The notes below the pieces were generated by a model that searched no databases, was not told where the DNA came from, and saw only the letters and a list, made by a program, of their open reading frames with translations. The translations under genes were made by a program, and so were the position numbers. A stretch of DNA of 64,000 bases from Clarkia xantiana subsp. parviflora (taxonomy: Eukaryota > Streptophyta > Magnoliopsida > Myrtales > Onagraceae). The stretch lies in assembly GCA_036873135.1 (NCBI GenBank), contig JAPTYO010000007.1, positions 14,118,763 to 14,182,762 of the forward strand, read 5' to 3'. Shown here piece by piece: positions 33,350 to 44,796 of the stretch (positions are counted from its first letter, which is position 1; every line of letters begins with the position of its first letter).

Positions 33350-33439
33350 CCCGCCAGTCTACAACGGATTTCAAATTCCCTAAACCGGATTAGATGATCA
33401 AACCGGTTTGGTTTGTTTTGTTAGTTCACTTCGAATTTC

Positions 33440-34227
33440 AGCTTTCCCAGGCCCACTTCGGCCTAATTATAAACCGTGCCCAGGAATCCATCTTAGCCGT
33501 CAAATGTTTCCCCTTAAATCATTGCCGTCGATTTTTGTTACATATATTGCTGCCCTTCTTCATCCTGCAAACCCTACAGATTTCTCTGAAGCTGCGTGCA
33601 GGGTTTTCTTCGGCCTGTGCAGATCACTCTATCCCCCTTCTCCAGGTAACTATTCGGCTGATGATGTTTCAGCTGAAATTCGATTTCTTTGTAGCTTATG
33701 GTTCATTTACATACATTGCTGAAGCAAAATCCAGTATATGTGTTTCTGCCGCCGGCTGATTCTTTGAGTTCTGAGTTCTTTCTTAAACGTTCAAACTTTT
33801 GGATGGTCAGTGTCGATTTTGTCAGAATCGTCACATTTTGCATTATGTAGCTTAGGATGTTCTGTGGTGAATCAAAACCTTATCTAGTAATTGTTGAATG
33901 TGAGAAATTTAAGTAATTAGCCAATTTTTGGATTTGATTCTCTAGGAAGATCTGAAAAATGCTGAAATGGGTAGATCCTTTTGTATCTCTTAACTGCCAA
34001 TCCGTCTGACATCTTCTAGGCTCTAGCTTGTTGGATCATATTGGTTCGGTGGGTCTTCTGTGCTAATTATGATAAAAGTTTGGAAAAGGTTCCTCCTTTA
34101 ATCTTTATTATATATTCTTGATTGACTGATGCTGCTCTAGATTATTTGATTGTCAGTGTCTTACTTTGCGGAATTTTGCCTTGTGTTCTGCTAAGCTAGC
34201 TCTATCATTTTCAGCAGCACTTTCAGA
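33440..34227 (+). promoter_or_regulatory. eS7 promoter, untranslated first exon and leader intron
   Basis: TGGGCC site II core (minus strand, 33450-33455), a possible TATAAA at about 33468 and a telo-box-like AAACCCTAC (33569-33577) form the combination typical of plant ribosomal-protein promoters. A donor CCAG-GTAACT at about 33645 and the acceptor TTTCAG at 34221-34226 define a leader intron of about 580 bp ending just before the ATG. Confidence 0.65.
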
Positions 34228-35225
34228 ATGTTTACCTCCAGAAAGAAGATTCACAAGGACAACAATGTTGAACCCTCTGAGTTCGAGGAGTCTGTTGCTC
34301 AGGTTCTGTTTGTTTTCCTTGAATCCGTTATCCTTGGAGATATCTACTCTTACCGTACAATTTGGTCCATTCCACCTGTATTGATGGTTTGCAACTACTG
34401 CAGGCATTCTTTGACTTAGAGAATTCAAACCAGGACCTGAAAAGTGAGTTGAAAGATTTGTACATCAACGCAGCTCAGTAAGTATCTGTCTAGCTCAGTT
34501 TATTCGCTTAGAATGGCAATCTCTTGTAAGTTGTAACTATAGCAGCCTAGTCCTTAGCGATTTTTTTGCCATTAATCTGCAGGCAAGTTGATGTTTCTGG
34601 GGGCCGGAAGGCTGTTGTCATCCACGTCCCCTACAGATTGAGGAAAGGTTTCCGCAAGATCCATGTTAGGCTTGTTCGGGAGCTCGAGAAGAAGTTCAGT
34701 GGAAAGGTGAGGCTTTGCATTCCTAAAATTAACGGCTTTTTTGATGAAGAATCGTAAAACGTTATTGTTATTTTTCTTATCTGATGATACTTAAGTACTT
34801 TTTTTGGTATATGACAGGATGTGATCTTCATTGCTACCAGGAGGATAGTGAGACCTCCAAAGAAGGGTTCTGCAGCTAATCGCCCACGCAGCCGCACACT
34901 TACCTCTGTTCATGAAGCAATGTTGGAGGATGTTGTATTGCCTGCTGAGATTGTAGGAAAGCGTGTCAGATACAGAGTCGATGGTTCCAAGATCATGAAG
35001 GTGAGCTATTATGGAGTTGCTTGATGATTGATTGAGAAGCTTTTTCATCATGATTTATGGATTGTTGTGGAATATGACGATGAATGTGTTGCCATGTTTT
35101 GTTAGGTTTTCTTGGACCCTAAGGAAAGGAACAACACCGAGTACAAGCTGGAGTCGTTTTCTGCAGTGTACAGGAAACTTTCAGGGAGGGATGTTGTCTT
35201 TGAGTACCCAGTCACTGAAGCTTAG
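34228..35225 (+). CDS. RPS7: 40S ribosomal protein eS7
   Basis: Five coding exons: 34228-34302, 34404-34477, 34583-34706, 34818-35000, 35106-35225. All have GT-AG borders and sum to 191 residues, the normal length. The product starts [20 protein letters not shown] and contains [60 protein letters not shown] and [19 protein letters not shown], ending [18 protein letters not shown]. These blocks cover essentially the whole of cytosolic eS7, a small-subunit protein near the mRNA platform. The canonical eukaryotic S7 family (S7e) is meant, not bacterial-type uS7. The second coding exon reads AFFDLENSN where plant copies that I recall have ALFDLENTN; this is minor. Promoter motifs of ribosomal-protein genes lie upstream. 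Confidence 0.97.
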
Positions 35226-35420
35226 AAGATGTGTCTTTGTTATGTTATTTCTTTCTGTTTCTGGTTTCCAGTTTTGGCATGGATATTGTTGGATTAGAAA
35301 TCAATTGAACCATTAAGTTGCTTCAAACTTTTTTAATGATGGATGAATTCTGTTTCTTACACCTGTTCCCATAGTTTATGTCTTTATTGTTTTTAGCCTA
35401 TCATTCAGTGCTTTGATTAA

Positions 35421-35934
35421 GGGTTTATAGGTATTTTGGTATCCTGTTTGTCCACTTTTAGTGTTTTGCCTATTTTTTGTACCATATATTTTGTATACAT
35501 TTAATCTGATTGTTAGTTGACTATTAGAATTAATGGTTAAATAGTTACGTAACTTGTATATTCCTAACCTTAAATTTTGATTTTGTTCAGTTTAGTTCTC
35601 AAATTTTGTTTTAACTTTTTATTTTTGCAATTTTGTCATTAAACATTTTTAACCATACCTAGGACTAAATTGACCTAACTATGGTCCGACCTAGGGTCAG
35701 ACCATGGTTAGGTTCGCTCTGGTCTGGAGAGCCAAGCCATGGTACGACCTAGTCATGGGTCGGACCATGACTATGTCAATTTAGTCTTAAGGTGCGGTTG
35801 GAAATATTTAAAGACTAAATTGCAAATATAAAAAGTTAGGAAAAAAATTGAGGACTAAAAATAGGCAAAATCAAACATATGGTATCAAAACTCAAAAGTG
35901 GGCAAATATAACGTACCAAAAGACGTATAAACCC
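35421..35934. mobile_element. MULE-like non-autonomous element, 9-bp TSD
   Basis: Ends GGGTTTATAGGTATTTTGGT and, reversed, GGGTTTATACGTCTTTTGGT; arm homology continues through CCACTTTT and TTTGCCTATTTTT. The flanks TTTGATTAA (35412-35420) and TTTGATTCA (35935-35943) differ at one base. The centre holds inverted GGTCCGACC/GGTCGGACC words. It starts about 195 bp after the eS7 stop codon, so it may lie near its transcript end. Confidence 0.85.
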
Positions 35935-36153
35935 TTTGATTCAAGTCATTGATTATCCATGCTTGATTAGAAAGTGTTGTGATTGTCCAACTCTCTTCAA
36001 CTTATCACTTTCTAGTCTTGCAGCAAAAAGCAAGCGATTTGTTATTGAATAAATCAAAGTGCCCCAGAATCAGCAATAGTAGTTTTCAATAACGAGCTGC
36101 ACATAAGTGCCTTTTATTGTTATAAGCTGTGATTAAACAGATGTTACTGAGCC
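35935..36153. other. short spacer
   Basis: Spacer and probable 3' UTR of the minus-strand exons that follow; nothing recognised. Confidence 0.4.
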
Positions 36154-36506
36154 TCAGGTGTGAGGATGATAATCCACAAGTTCAAAATCAGCTGCAAGAA
36201 TCGAGTCGATGTCCTCGGGATTTAGCTTCAAAATCTGCAAAACCATGTTGGATGAAATGAAAGATTTGATGTATCAAATATCAAAAAGTGATTATTATGT
36301 TGGTAATTTGTTAGAACCTAGACTATGCTGTCCATTTTGAATTACTGGAAAAGCCCGGGGATATCTGTGAATCTGTTCCTGCATCGCCACAATTTTACGT
36401 TCATAAGCAAAGCTCATACCTTGATTTGATCGGTTAGAACCTGCATGTTAAGCTGTTCTCTATATTGTTCGTCATTTTGAGTAAGCGCAACCTTTTCCCC
36501 TCGAAT
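36154..36506 (-). CDS. last two exons of an unrecognised gene
   Basis: Two exons with good splice borders and compatible phase: 36506-36420 (29 codons, IRGEKVALTQ... to QVLTDQIK) and 36234-36154 (26 codons and stop, ILKLNPEDIDSILAADFELV-DYHPHT). The amphipathic, charged sequence reads like the conserved C-terminal end of a larger protein, perhaps coiled-coil, but I do not recognise the family. No convincing upstream exon lies in the 360 bp before the SFH inverted copy begins at about 36870. The gene may therefore have been cut by that rearrangement, or its next exon may be much farther away. Confidence 0.5.
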
Positions 36507-36869
36507 CTAATGGAAATAATTTGTATTTAACCGATTAGATACATTTTCCAATAATTAGGGACCTAATTTAGTAATCTACCATAAATACATTTTCATGAGT
36601 AGAACCAGCTATAAACTGCAGAACTTATTCAAGGATCCCTTGATATAATAATCTCTATTCATGCATTGGTAAATAATTATGACAGGCAACACCATAGTAT
36701 GAACAACTAGAAGAAACAAATGCAGATCTCCAACAAAGAGTTACTTCGAAAATGGCAAGTACTGACAGATATTATTAACTCGGGCTTGAGAAAAGTAACC
36801 ATCAACAAAGCTAAATAAATATAGGGCTCAACAAGAACTAATTATAACACTAACAAATGCAATAGTATG

Positions 36870-38146
36870 GTCCATAAGAATGAACTGTACTAGTTCACCT
36901 TGTCATATCCTGTACTTGTGTGAAGTGAACTCTTAACAGCTAAATTTTTCTAAGTTCAGATTAGAAGTAGCGATACATCTACTGCAGAATCTGGATCTGA
37001 AGTGGAAGAAATCGCTTCTCTAAATGCGACAACGAGCTATTCACTTCCCAAGTTGACTCCTGTCAGTGAAGAGGTATGTTCCAGCTAGTTAGATTCAACT
37101 AGGTTCGGGAATGTGCATAGTTCACTTAAATCTACATGCTTCCGGTGTTATCAGAGCGGGTTTATGAAATAAGCACATACTTTCTCTCAATCTGCTATGT
37201 TGATATTTGTTCAGGTGAAGATAATAAACAAGAGTACCCATGTTGATGCTTTATCAGAGCACAACGAATACATTCCAATGATTGACAAGGTTGTGGATAC
37301 GGTATGTGAGAAACAAGTGGCTCATCAAGTCCTTCATGCTTGTACAGGTCAGTACAAACAAACAAGCTCTCTAGTGAACAATTTGTAGCCAAACTGCCCT
37401 GTTAACACTCATTCTATTGCATCAAAAAATTACGGAGTGGCCTGGAGCAGCCAGCACCTCTCTTATCAAAATTTGCTTGGGGAATGATGCCATTCGTATC
37501 AACATTTGAGCATACTCTACATACTTAATGAAATATCTAACACATTTTGGGAAAGCATATTCTTCATTAGAAGTATGTACATTCGTTGCAGGGCATCTGC
37601 AGTAGAGAGATCGTCATTACGCATCCATGATCGTGTTTGGGCTCTGGTTATGGCATTTTTTTGTATCCATCATTGGTCTCATCCGATTGGTGGCTCTTCC
37701 ACTGACTAGGAATCTTCTGAATACTAGTCATGATGATCTTCCTGGGTCCGGTTCAGAATTACAACCTCCTTCATCAGCAGCAAACAATGAAATGTTGTCC
37801 TCTGTTTGGAAAAAGGCTAGGAGAACTTGAGGACAAGATAGATGCACTGCAGTCGAAGCCTAATGAAATGCCTTACCAGAAGGAAGAGCTGTTGAATGCT
37901 GCTATCTACCGCGTGGATGCACTTGAGGCAGAGCTCATATCCACCAAGAATGTAGGTAATTTAAGTAAACAATTTTTCCGGATGTTGATGTTTTGTTTTA
38001 GTTATAAAATGTAATAATGGAGTTGAGCAATGATGCAAATCTGTAGGCATTATATGAATCACTGATCAAACGAGAAGAACTTCTAGCGTATATAGACTTT
38101 CAAGAACATGTCAAGTTGCAGGCTGGTTAGATTATTGATTGATTCG
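36870..38146 (+). pseudogene. inverted partial copy of the SFH gene (last four exons)
   Basis: Copies of SFH exons 10-13 lie at 36960-37073, 37215-37347, 37592-37951 and 38047-38130, with introns, in opposite orientation to the parent. I count two base differences from the parent in each of the first two exons. The third has an extra T in the GCATTTTTTTGTATCC run and an extra A in TTTGGAAAAAGG, shifting frame. There is no promoter or N-terminal Sec14 domain. Homology begins sharply at TATGGTCCAT near 36870 and fades after about 38146. It is a recent duplicate forming one arm of a 1.28-kb inverted repeat. Confidence 0.9.
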
Positions 38147-38672
38147 TAAGTTAAATTTCAGTTTAAGTATACTTGTCGCAGATAACTAAATCGTGAACAC
38201 AGAATGACTACTAGTGTAACTCACATAGATTAACTCGAGATTGATGGAAAATTAGTGAGTTTGAGGACCAAATCCATGTAAACAAACAAGTGTTATCCGA
38301 AAAACAATCTCACTGTGTAACAAAGAATACATTTTCGCTAGCTTGAATTCTTTTTCTATTTCTGCAGAACAAGTAGTGATAGTTGGTTCACTAGGATCAG
38401 CAATAACTGATTAGCTGCCGCCGACCTGGAACTCTTATTATCAAAGGAAACAGAGATTCTCAGAAAGGGAATCAGTCGCGACAATTAGATTGATCTCCAA
38501 TGTGGAAAGAAACTCTGCATTACCATCTCAAGGCTCTTCCAACCATAATAATCTCTTCACCAGCAAGAAGGTTTCCTCTTCAATATCATCAGCAAAAAAG
38601 TGAGTCAGACACATTCATCATCATCATCATGATCAGAGATAGCTTTCTAGTTATACCTTCACAAGAATTAAC
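38147..38672. other. spacer between the arms of the SFH inverted repeat
   Basis: About 526 bp of unique sequence between the pseudogene and the 3' end of the SFH gene; no gene or element ends recognised. Confidence 0.6.
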
Positions 38673-38691
38673 GTATGAATCAATCAATAAT

Positions 38692-41600
38692 CTAACCAAC
38701 CTGCAACTTTGCCTGTTCTTGAAAGTCTATATACGCTAGAAGTTCTTCTTGCTTCACCAGTGATTCATACAGTGCCTACAGATTTGCATCATTGCTCAAC
38801 TCCATTATTACATTTTATAACTAAAAACAAAACATCATCATCCAGAAGATTTGTTTACTTAAATTACCTACCTTCTTGGTGGAGATGAGTTCTGCCTCAA
38901 GTGCATCCACGCGGTAGATAGCAGCATTCAACAACTCTTCCTTCTGGTAAGGCATTTCATTAGGCTTCGACTGCAGTACATCTATCTTGTCCTCGAGTTC
39001 TCCAAGCCTTTTCCAAACAGAGGACAACATTTCATTGTTTGCTGCTGATGAAGGAGGTTGTAATTCTGAATCGGACCCAGGAACATCATCATGACTAGTA
39101 TTCGGAAGATTCCTAGTCAGTGGAAGAGCCACCAATCGGATGACACCAATGATGGATACAAAAAACGCCATAACCAGAGCCCAAACACGATCATGGATGC
39201 TTAATGGCAATCTCTCTACTGCAGATGTTCCTGCAGCGAATGTACATCCTTCTAATGAAGAATATGCTTTCCCAAAATGTGTTTGCTATTCATTATGTAT
39301 GTAGAGTTTGTTCAAATGTTGATACGAATGGCATCATTATTCCCAGCAAGTTTTGATAAGAGAGGTGCTGGCCGCTCCAGGCCAGCCCATAATTTTTTGA
39401 TGCAATGGAATACGTGTTAACAGGGCAGTTTCGCTACAAATTGTTCAATAGAGAGCTTGTTTGTTTTTACTGACCTGTACAAGCATGAAGGACTTGATGA
39501 GCCACTTGTTTCTCACATACCGTATCCACAACCTTGTCAATCATTGGAATGTATTCGTTGTGCTCGGATAAAGCATCAACATGGGTACTCTTGTTTATTA
39601 TCCTCACCTAAACAAATATCAACATAGCAGATTGAGAGAACGAATGTGCTTATTTCATAAACCCGCTCTGACTGTGTGATAACACCGGAAGCATGTAGAT
39701 TTAAGTGAACTATGCACATTCTCTTACTCGTTGAATCTAACTAGTTGGAACATACCTCTTCACTGACAGGAGTCAACTTGGGAAGTGAATAGCTCGTTGT
39801 CGCATTTGGAGAAGCGATTTCTTCCACCTCAGATCCAGATTCTGCAGTAGATGTATCGCTACTTCTAATCTGAACTTAGAAAAAAATTAGCTGTTAAAGA
39901 GTTCACGTCACACAAGTAAAGGATAAGACAAGGTGTACTAGTACAGTTCATTCTGATGGACCATACCGTTGTACGCCCGGGCCTCTTATAAGCAACAATT
40001 TTTCCTTCAGAGTTGGAAACTGTCACTGTTTGTCTAGAATACTGTGCTCGACCATCAAGGACCATCTGCTTACAAACAAATCACAAAATGCGTTCAACTA
40101 TTTGGAAAAATAAGGTCCAGCAGAACTTGAAGTTATTGGGGGTGATCCCATGAGATAAGAAATTATTCAAGATCTGACCTTTAATATATTGGGGTCATTC
40201 CAAGGACCTTTGTCGGACCTCAGACAACCACCATGCTCAGCACAAGTACAGCTTCCACCAAAAAAATCTGGCAACTCACTGTCCAGCCAAGAAAATTCAC
40301 AATTATGATCATACACATAATCATATCGTTTCAAGGAAAAATATATATATTCATAATCACCTTGCATCAATTACTTCAAGTAATTTGCTTTGGTATTTGT
40401 AGCCAAGAACCTGAAAGAAAGCGCATATAAGTCCAACTGAAGATAATCCATAATAATCTGGCATATTATTTCTTAAAGATAATATCACCATAAGCTTCAA
40501 CTTCTTTTCCAACTTACATGGATTTTTGAAGTTGTTTTTGGATCCAGAAAGGATTTCACTGAGTTCCAAAGCAGTTTGAAACCAGGACCAGCATTAATGA
40601 TGAACATTCTGAAGAGAGTCTGACAGTGAGTTAAGCGAGGAAACATTAGTATTTACTGTTTTCTGGGGTAAGAAATAATTGCAGAATCTTTTGAGTACAT
40701 ACTTCAGGATAGTTATCACCGTCAATCTTCTGAAGCCGCATGACGAGTTCACGAGCAGATTTTGTGAAATTCTTGAGACCCTAAACAAGAAATCAGTTGT
40801 AATTGGCCAGTGAGGAATATGGTTCAGCAGAGACTCCCCACGCATGATATAAGCTTTTATCAGGAAACAACAACATACCACTCCCTGTGCATCCAATATT
40901 GTCGTGCTGGAATCTATGTGCCGCTTTGCAGCTATGGAACAGGCTGGGAACTTAATTGTGAAAGTCTTTTCAAACCCCTGAACATGGTACTGGACATAAC
41001 GGTCCATGGTAGTCACTTGCATGAGTTTGTTAGCATCTATTTTTCCCAGTATTTCGATATATACGGGTCTTCCCTCCTTATCAACACCATGATACCCATG
41101 CGGGTAATGCTGTAACACTTCATTTAACTCTGCAAAATTGAAATCCTGAAATATAATAATGGTTCAATATTAGTCAAACATGTAATGCATAATTCTTTTT
41201 AAAAAGGTCTGCAATCAAAGCGTTGAAAAATGGGTACTCAAAGAGCCAAAATACAATCATCTGTGAACATTAAATTACCTCCAAAATTGTATCTGCACCG
41301 AACTCTTTCCTCCATTGAATCATATCAGCCCACATATGTTTTGCCTTCTCAATGTCAAACTTCCTTGCTTTCAAAAATCTAAAAACAGAACTTTTCAGGT
41401 CATACTAATAAACTATGAATATACAACTCAGGGAAGACCACAACATAATGATACAAAGGCAAGGTATGAAAAAGGAAGCAATCATGAATAAGCTCCTACT
41501 ACAACAGATAATCACTATGAAAACAATAAATTAGCAACAGCAGAAAGTCAGTCTACCTCAGTAACATGTGATATTCATCGTGTCTTGATGGTAGCAACCC

Positions 41601-42357
41601 GTCACAAATAAGTGTTCGTCGGAATGCATCAACAGCCTGTAGCTCCTTGATGTCTCGAACATCCTCAATTGAAATAGAACTAAGTCGAATTTCACTCTTC
41701 CTCCGACCCTTTTTCTTGAGAGAACGCCTAAATTTGCTAGATGCACTCATAGCTTTCTTCTTAAGATTTGCAATCTTGGTCCTACGATCATCCTCCGAAT
41801 TCTCAAAGTCAGACTTGCGTTCTTTTCTTTCCTCGTGCCCGGAGAATCCCTCGAAGCCTTCAAGACCATTTAAAAGGTTCAGCAAGTTCTTTCAGAAAGG
41901 TCATATACTTAGCAATTCAAAGACTTTCAATCTTGCGTAAGATGATTCTAGCCTGGCAAACTTTTCTTAATCTGTAAACATAAAGAATAAATTGTTCGAT
42001 ATACAACTCCAAATAAAGGAAGATGCATCTTTAAGCAGTCTTTAGAAAACATTACGTAAGAATAACTACACATTAAGATAATCCTTAAATTAAGGTTTCT
42101 ACACTGATTCAGCAATATTTTAGGAGTAATCAAGCCGTCGAATCTTAATTAACGTATACAACAAGGAAAAGTCACATTATAGTCTTAGATCATCCCTGGC
42201 GACGTCTCTTGAACAGCAAGAAAATCAAATGACGATTGGCGAGAAATATCGTATAACTGGAAACTTGCAGTAATAAAGGCAGAAGCACAAAAAGAAAGAG
42301 TGAGTGAACGGCGGAGCACTCACACGGCAGCGCAAAGCGATCCACAGTCCCAGCCAT
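38692..42357 (-). CDS. SFH: Sec14-like phosphatidylinositol/phosphatidylcholine transfer protein (SFH family)
   Basis: Thirteen exons on the minus strand: 42357-42324, 41857-41557, 41378-41279, 41145-40879, 40780-40703, 40619-40518, 40410-40361, 40278-40179, 40065-39967, 39869-39756, 39607-39475, 39230-38872, 38775-38692. They sum to 606 residues in phase throughout. The N-terminus [22 protein letters not shown] and the Lys/Ser-rich stretch match plant SFH proteins. A CRAL-TRIO N domain follows ([35 protein letters not shown]), then the Sec14 lobe at residues about 150-320 ([23 protein letters not shown], [48 protein letters not shown]). Exon 12 encodes a hydrophobic segment (about 475-497) and a C-terminal coiled coil. 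Such proteins stimulate phosphoinositide synthesis at membranes and polarise growth. The 3' portion is duplicated in inverse orientation at 36870-38146. Confidence 0.93.
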
Positions 42358-43530
42358 GGCTAAACTGCAATCAAGAACCTCTTCCGGTTCCCAAGAGAGG
42401 GGATTTTCGATTGAATGCGTCTTCAGTGACACGCACGCACACGCATTAACAATGGTGATAAGGAGGAAGGAAGCGCGTGAAGCGAATTGAATGAATGGAT
42501 GAGTAACCGAATTGAAACAGAAGAGGAATGGAGTTAAGGGAGACACGCAATCTGTAACGCCTGAGGAAGGAAGCGAAAGCAACCGACGGAGAGAGAGTAG
42601 GTGCCACCGCCGAGGAGTGGGACAGTAAAGTTTCTTCTTCTGTAAAGTATTGGTGGGCCACAAGAGATTTGTTGGAAGAAAAAGAATACCGTGTAATTGG
42701 CGGGAATAGAAATAAAGATTTTTTTAGAACGTCTAAAAACATTTTTTTTATGACTCATCATTTTTTATTTCATTTCTATTTACCGACTTCTCTTTTGAGG
42801 AGGTGTTTGGAGGATGTAATGTAACTTGTAATGTAATCTCATATTACGCTCTATATTACATTTACATTACTTCGTTTGGTTTGTCAAACTAAACGACGTC
42901 ATGTGCATTGAAATGTAATGTGCATTATAATTTGAGATTACATCCAAACTTCATTCAGTGTAATGTAATATTAAATTAAATAACGGATGTTATATGATAT
43001 TACGTTATACATTACGGAGTGTTATTATTTTAATATCATTTATTAAATAAAATAATTTATATTATTTTTTAGAGTTTATTATGATATTATTATAATTATT
43101 ATTATTTATTTTTTATCTAATTCATAACTAATTATTATAATAAATAATAATGCAGATAATATTCATATAAAATGAGTAAAATATTTTTCATAATATTTTT
43201 TATGAAAATTATCTTATAAAATTATATTAAAAAATGAAATAATTAATTTTAATAAATTATTAAGTTTGAATATTTAACTTTTAAAATTCATAAATGATTA
43301 TATATTTGTTTAAATATTTTATATTAAGATATACTTTTATATAAATTAATATAATAATAATAAAATCACATTATAATATACATTACAAAATATACCAAAC
43401 ATTGTAATTTAACATTACATTTCATATAAAGCTCGCTGAATAGCTGAATGTAATGCTGTGTAAATCCATTGTGATGCTCTAACAGCATATAAAATAAAAA
43501 TTTAAATAATAACCTTTAAGTACTTTTGTC
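42358..43530. other. SFH 5' flank and an AT-rich candidate TIR element
   Basis: The first about 400 bp are the SFH leader and promoter. From about 42801 to 43404 the sequence begins GTGTTTGGAGGATGTAATG and ends in a segment whose reverse complement is AATGTTTGGTATATTTTGTAATG-like, with many ATGTAAT words. It is probably a decayed Tourist- or hAT-type MITE. No target duplication could be settled. Confidence 0.4.
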
Positions 43531-44095
43531 TAGGCTTGGGCAAAAAAAACGGTCCGGCCGGACTGGTTCGGAACTGGTCTGGAACCGGACCGTTTTGAAC
43601 CGGTTCGGAGTGGACCGGTCCAATTTGGACTGGTTTTTTACCCCTAAATTGGAACCAGTCCAAGGGGTATACCAAACCAGTCCAACAAACCAGTCCGGAC
43701 CGGACCGGTTTTGAACCGCTTTTTAGTAAAAAAAAAAAAAAAAAAAAAACTTTTTGACCGAATTTTTTTTTTTTTTTTAAAAACCCAGTTTTTGACCGGT
43801 TTCTGACCGGTTTTGACCGGTTTCTGACTGGTTTTGACTGGTTTTGACTGGTTTTGGACCGATTTTTATTGATAAAACCGGTCCGACATACAAAACCGGT
43901 CCAGAACTTGTTTTTTTAAAAAACAGTCCAAAACCGGTTCTGGACCGGTTCTGGACCGGTTCAAACCAGTCCAGTTTTTTTTAGACCAACCTAAGCCAAA
44001 AAAAAACCCTAGTTATTATTGGACCGGACCGTTTAAAACAGTTCCGGTCCGGTCCGGAACCGGTTCGGCCTGAACCGGTTCAGTGCCCATCCCTA
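43531..44095. mobile_element. non-autonomous Ac-like hAT element D (ACCGGTT/GGTCCGG repeats)
   Basis: Left end TAGGCTTGGGCA, right end reversed TAGGGATGGGCA, with perfect 8-bp duplication CTTTTGTC (43523-43530 and 44096-44103). Subterminal zones at 43545-43720 and 43790-44085 consist of GGTCCGG, ACCGGTTC and GACCGGTTT words in opposite orientation. 565 bp. It ends about 100-200 bp before the likely transcription start of the MAP kinase gene. Confidence 0.9.
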
Positions 44096-44103
44096 CTTTT
44101 GTC

Positions 44104-44796
44104 ACTGACTCTGTTGTCTGATCGTGTGACGAGATAACGAATCTTCTGATTGATCCGTCTCCTTTACTCCATCTGATTCGTTCCTCTAGGACTCTTCGCT
44201 CCACAAGTCGTCTACTCAGATCCAAATGGTCCCGACTTTTTCCAATCGCCTTGAATTCTGGCGCCAATTTGGTCGACGAGTCGGAGGTTAGAGGTCTGCG
44301 TACTAGTGCTCCTCGTTGAGTGCTAGATGTCGTTGGAAGCTACTCCAGTCGCTGCAGAAGTTTGACTAGCGTGAATGCTAGTTCCGATTCGAGGAGTCTT
44401 GCAGAGCTAGGGTTCTCAAATTAGAGCAGAGAACTTGCACGGGATTGCGTGAAAGGTAATTCTTTAGTAGGAATCCATGTGTTCGGCTACCTCAGCTTTT
44501 AGGGTTTACAATTTTCATGAATGCAGATTATCACGTAATGGAATCAAGTAGGATATAGGTGTTGGGTAATCTTCCCAGAATATTCACTTTTTAATAGGTA
44601 GGGGTTTGATTTGATGGCTCTTAGTTCATTATTGCTATTGTGATTAGAAGGGTGTAAAAGATTGGGGTTGTTATTATTAGTCCATAACAGATGATTGAAC
44701 TTGAAGCTTCCATTTTGTTTCGGATAATTTAGAGACAGTGCATATCTTGTTAGAATGTAACTGAAATTCTGAACTTTTTATGTAAATTGCAGAGAA
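44104..44796 (+). promoter_or_regulatory. promoter and leader intron of the MAP kinase gene
   Basis: A leader exon ends at 44455 (GAAAG-GTAATT) and the acceptor TTGCAG ends at 44792, four bases before the ATG, defining a 337-bp 5' UTR intron. No clear TATA box was seen. Confidence 0.6.
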
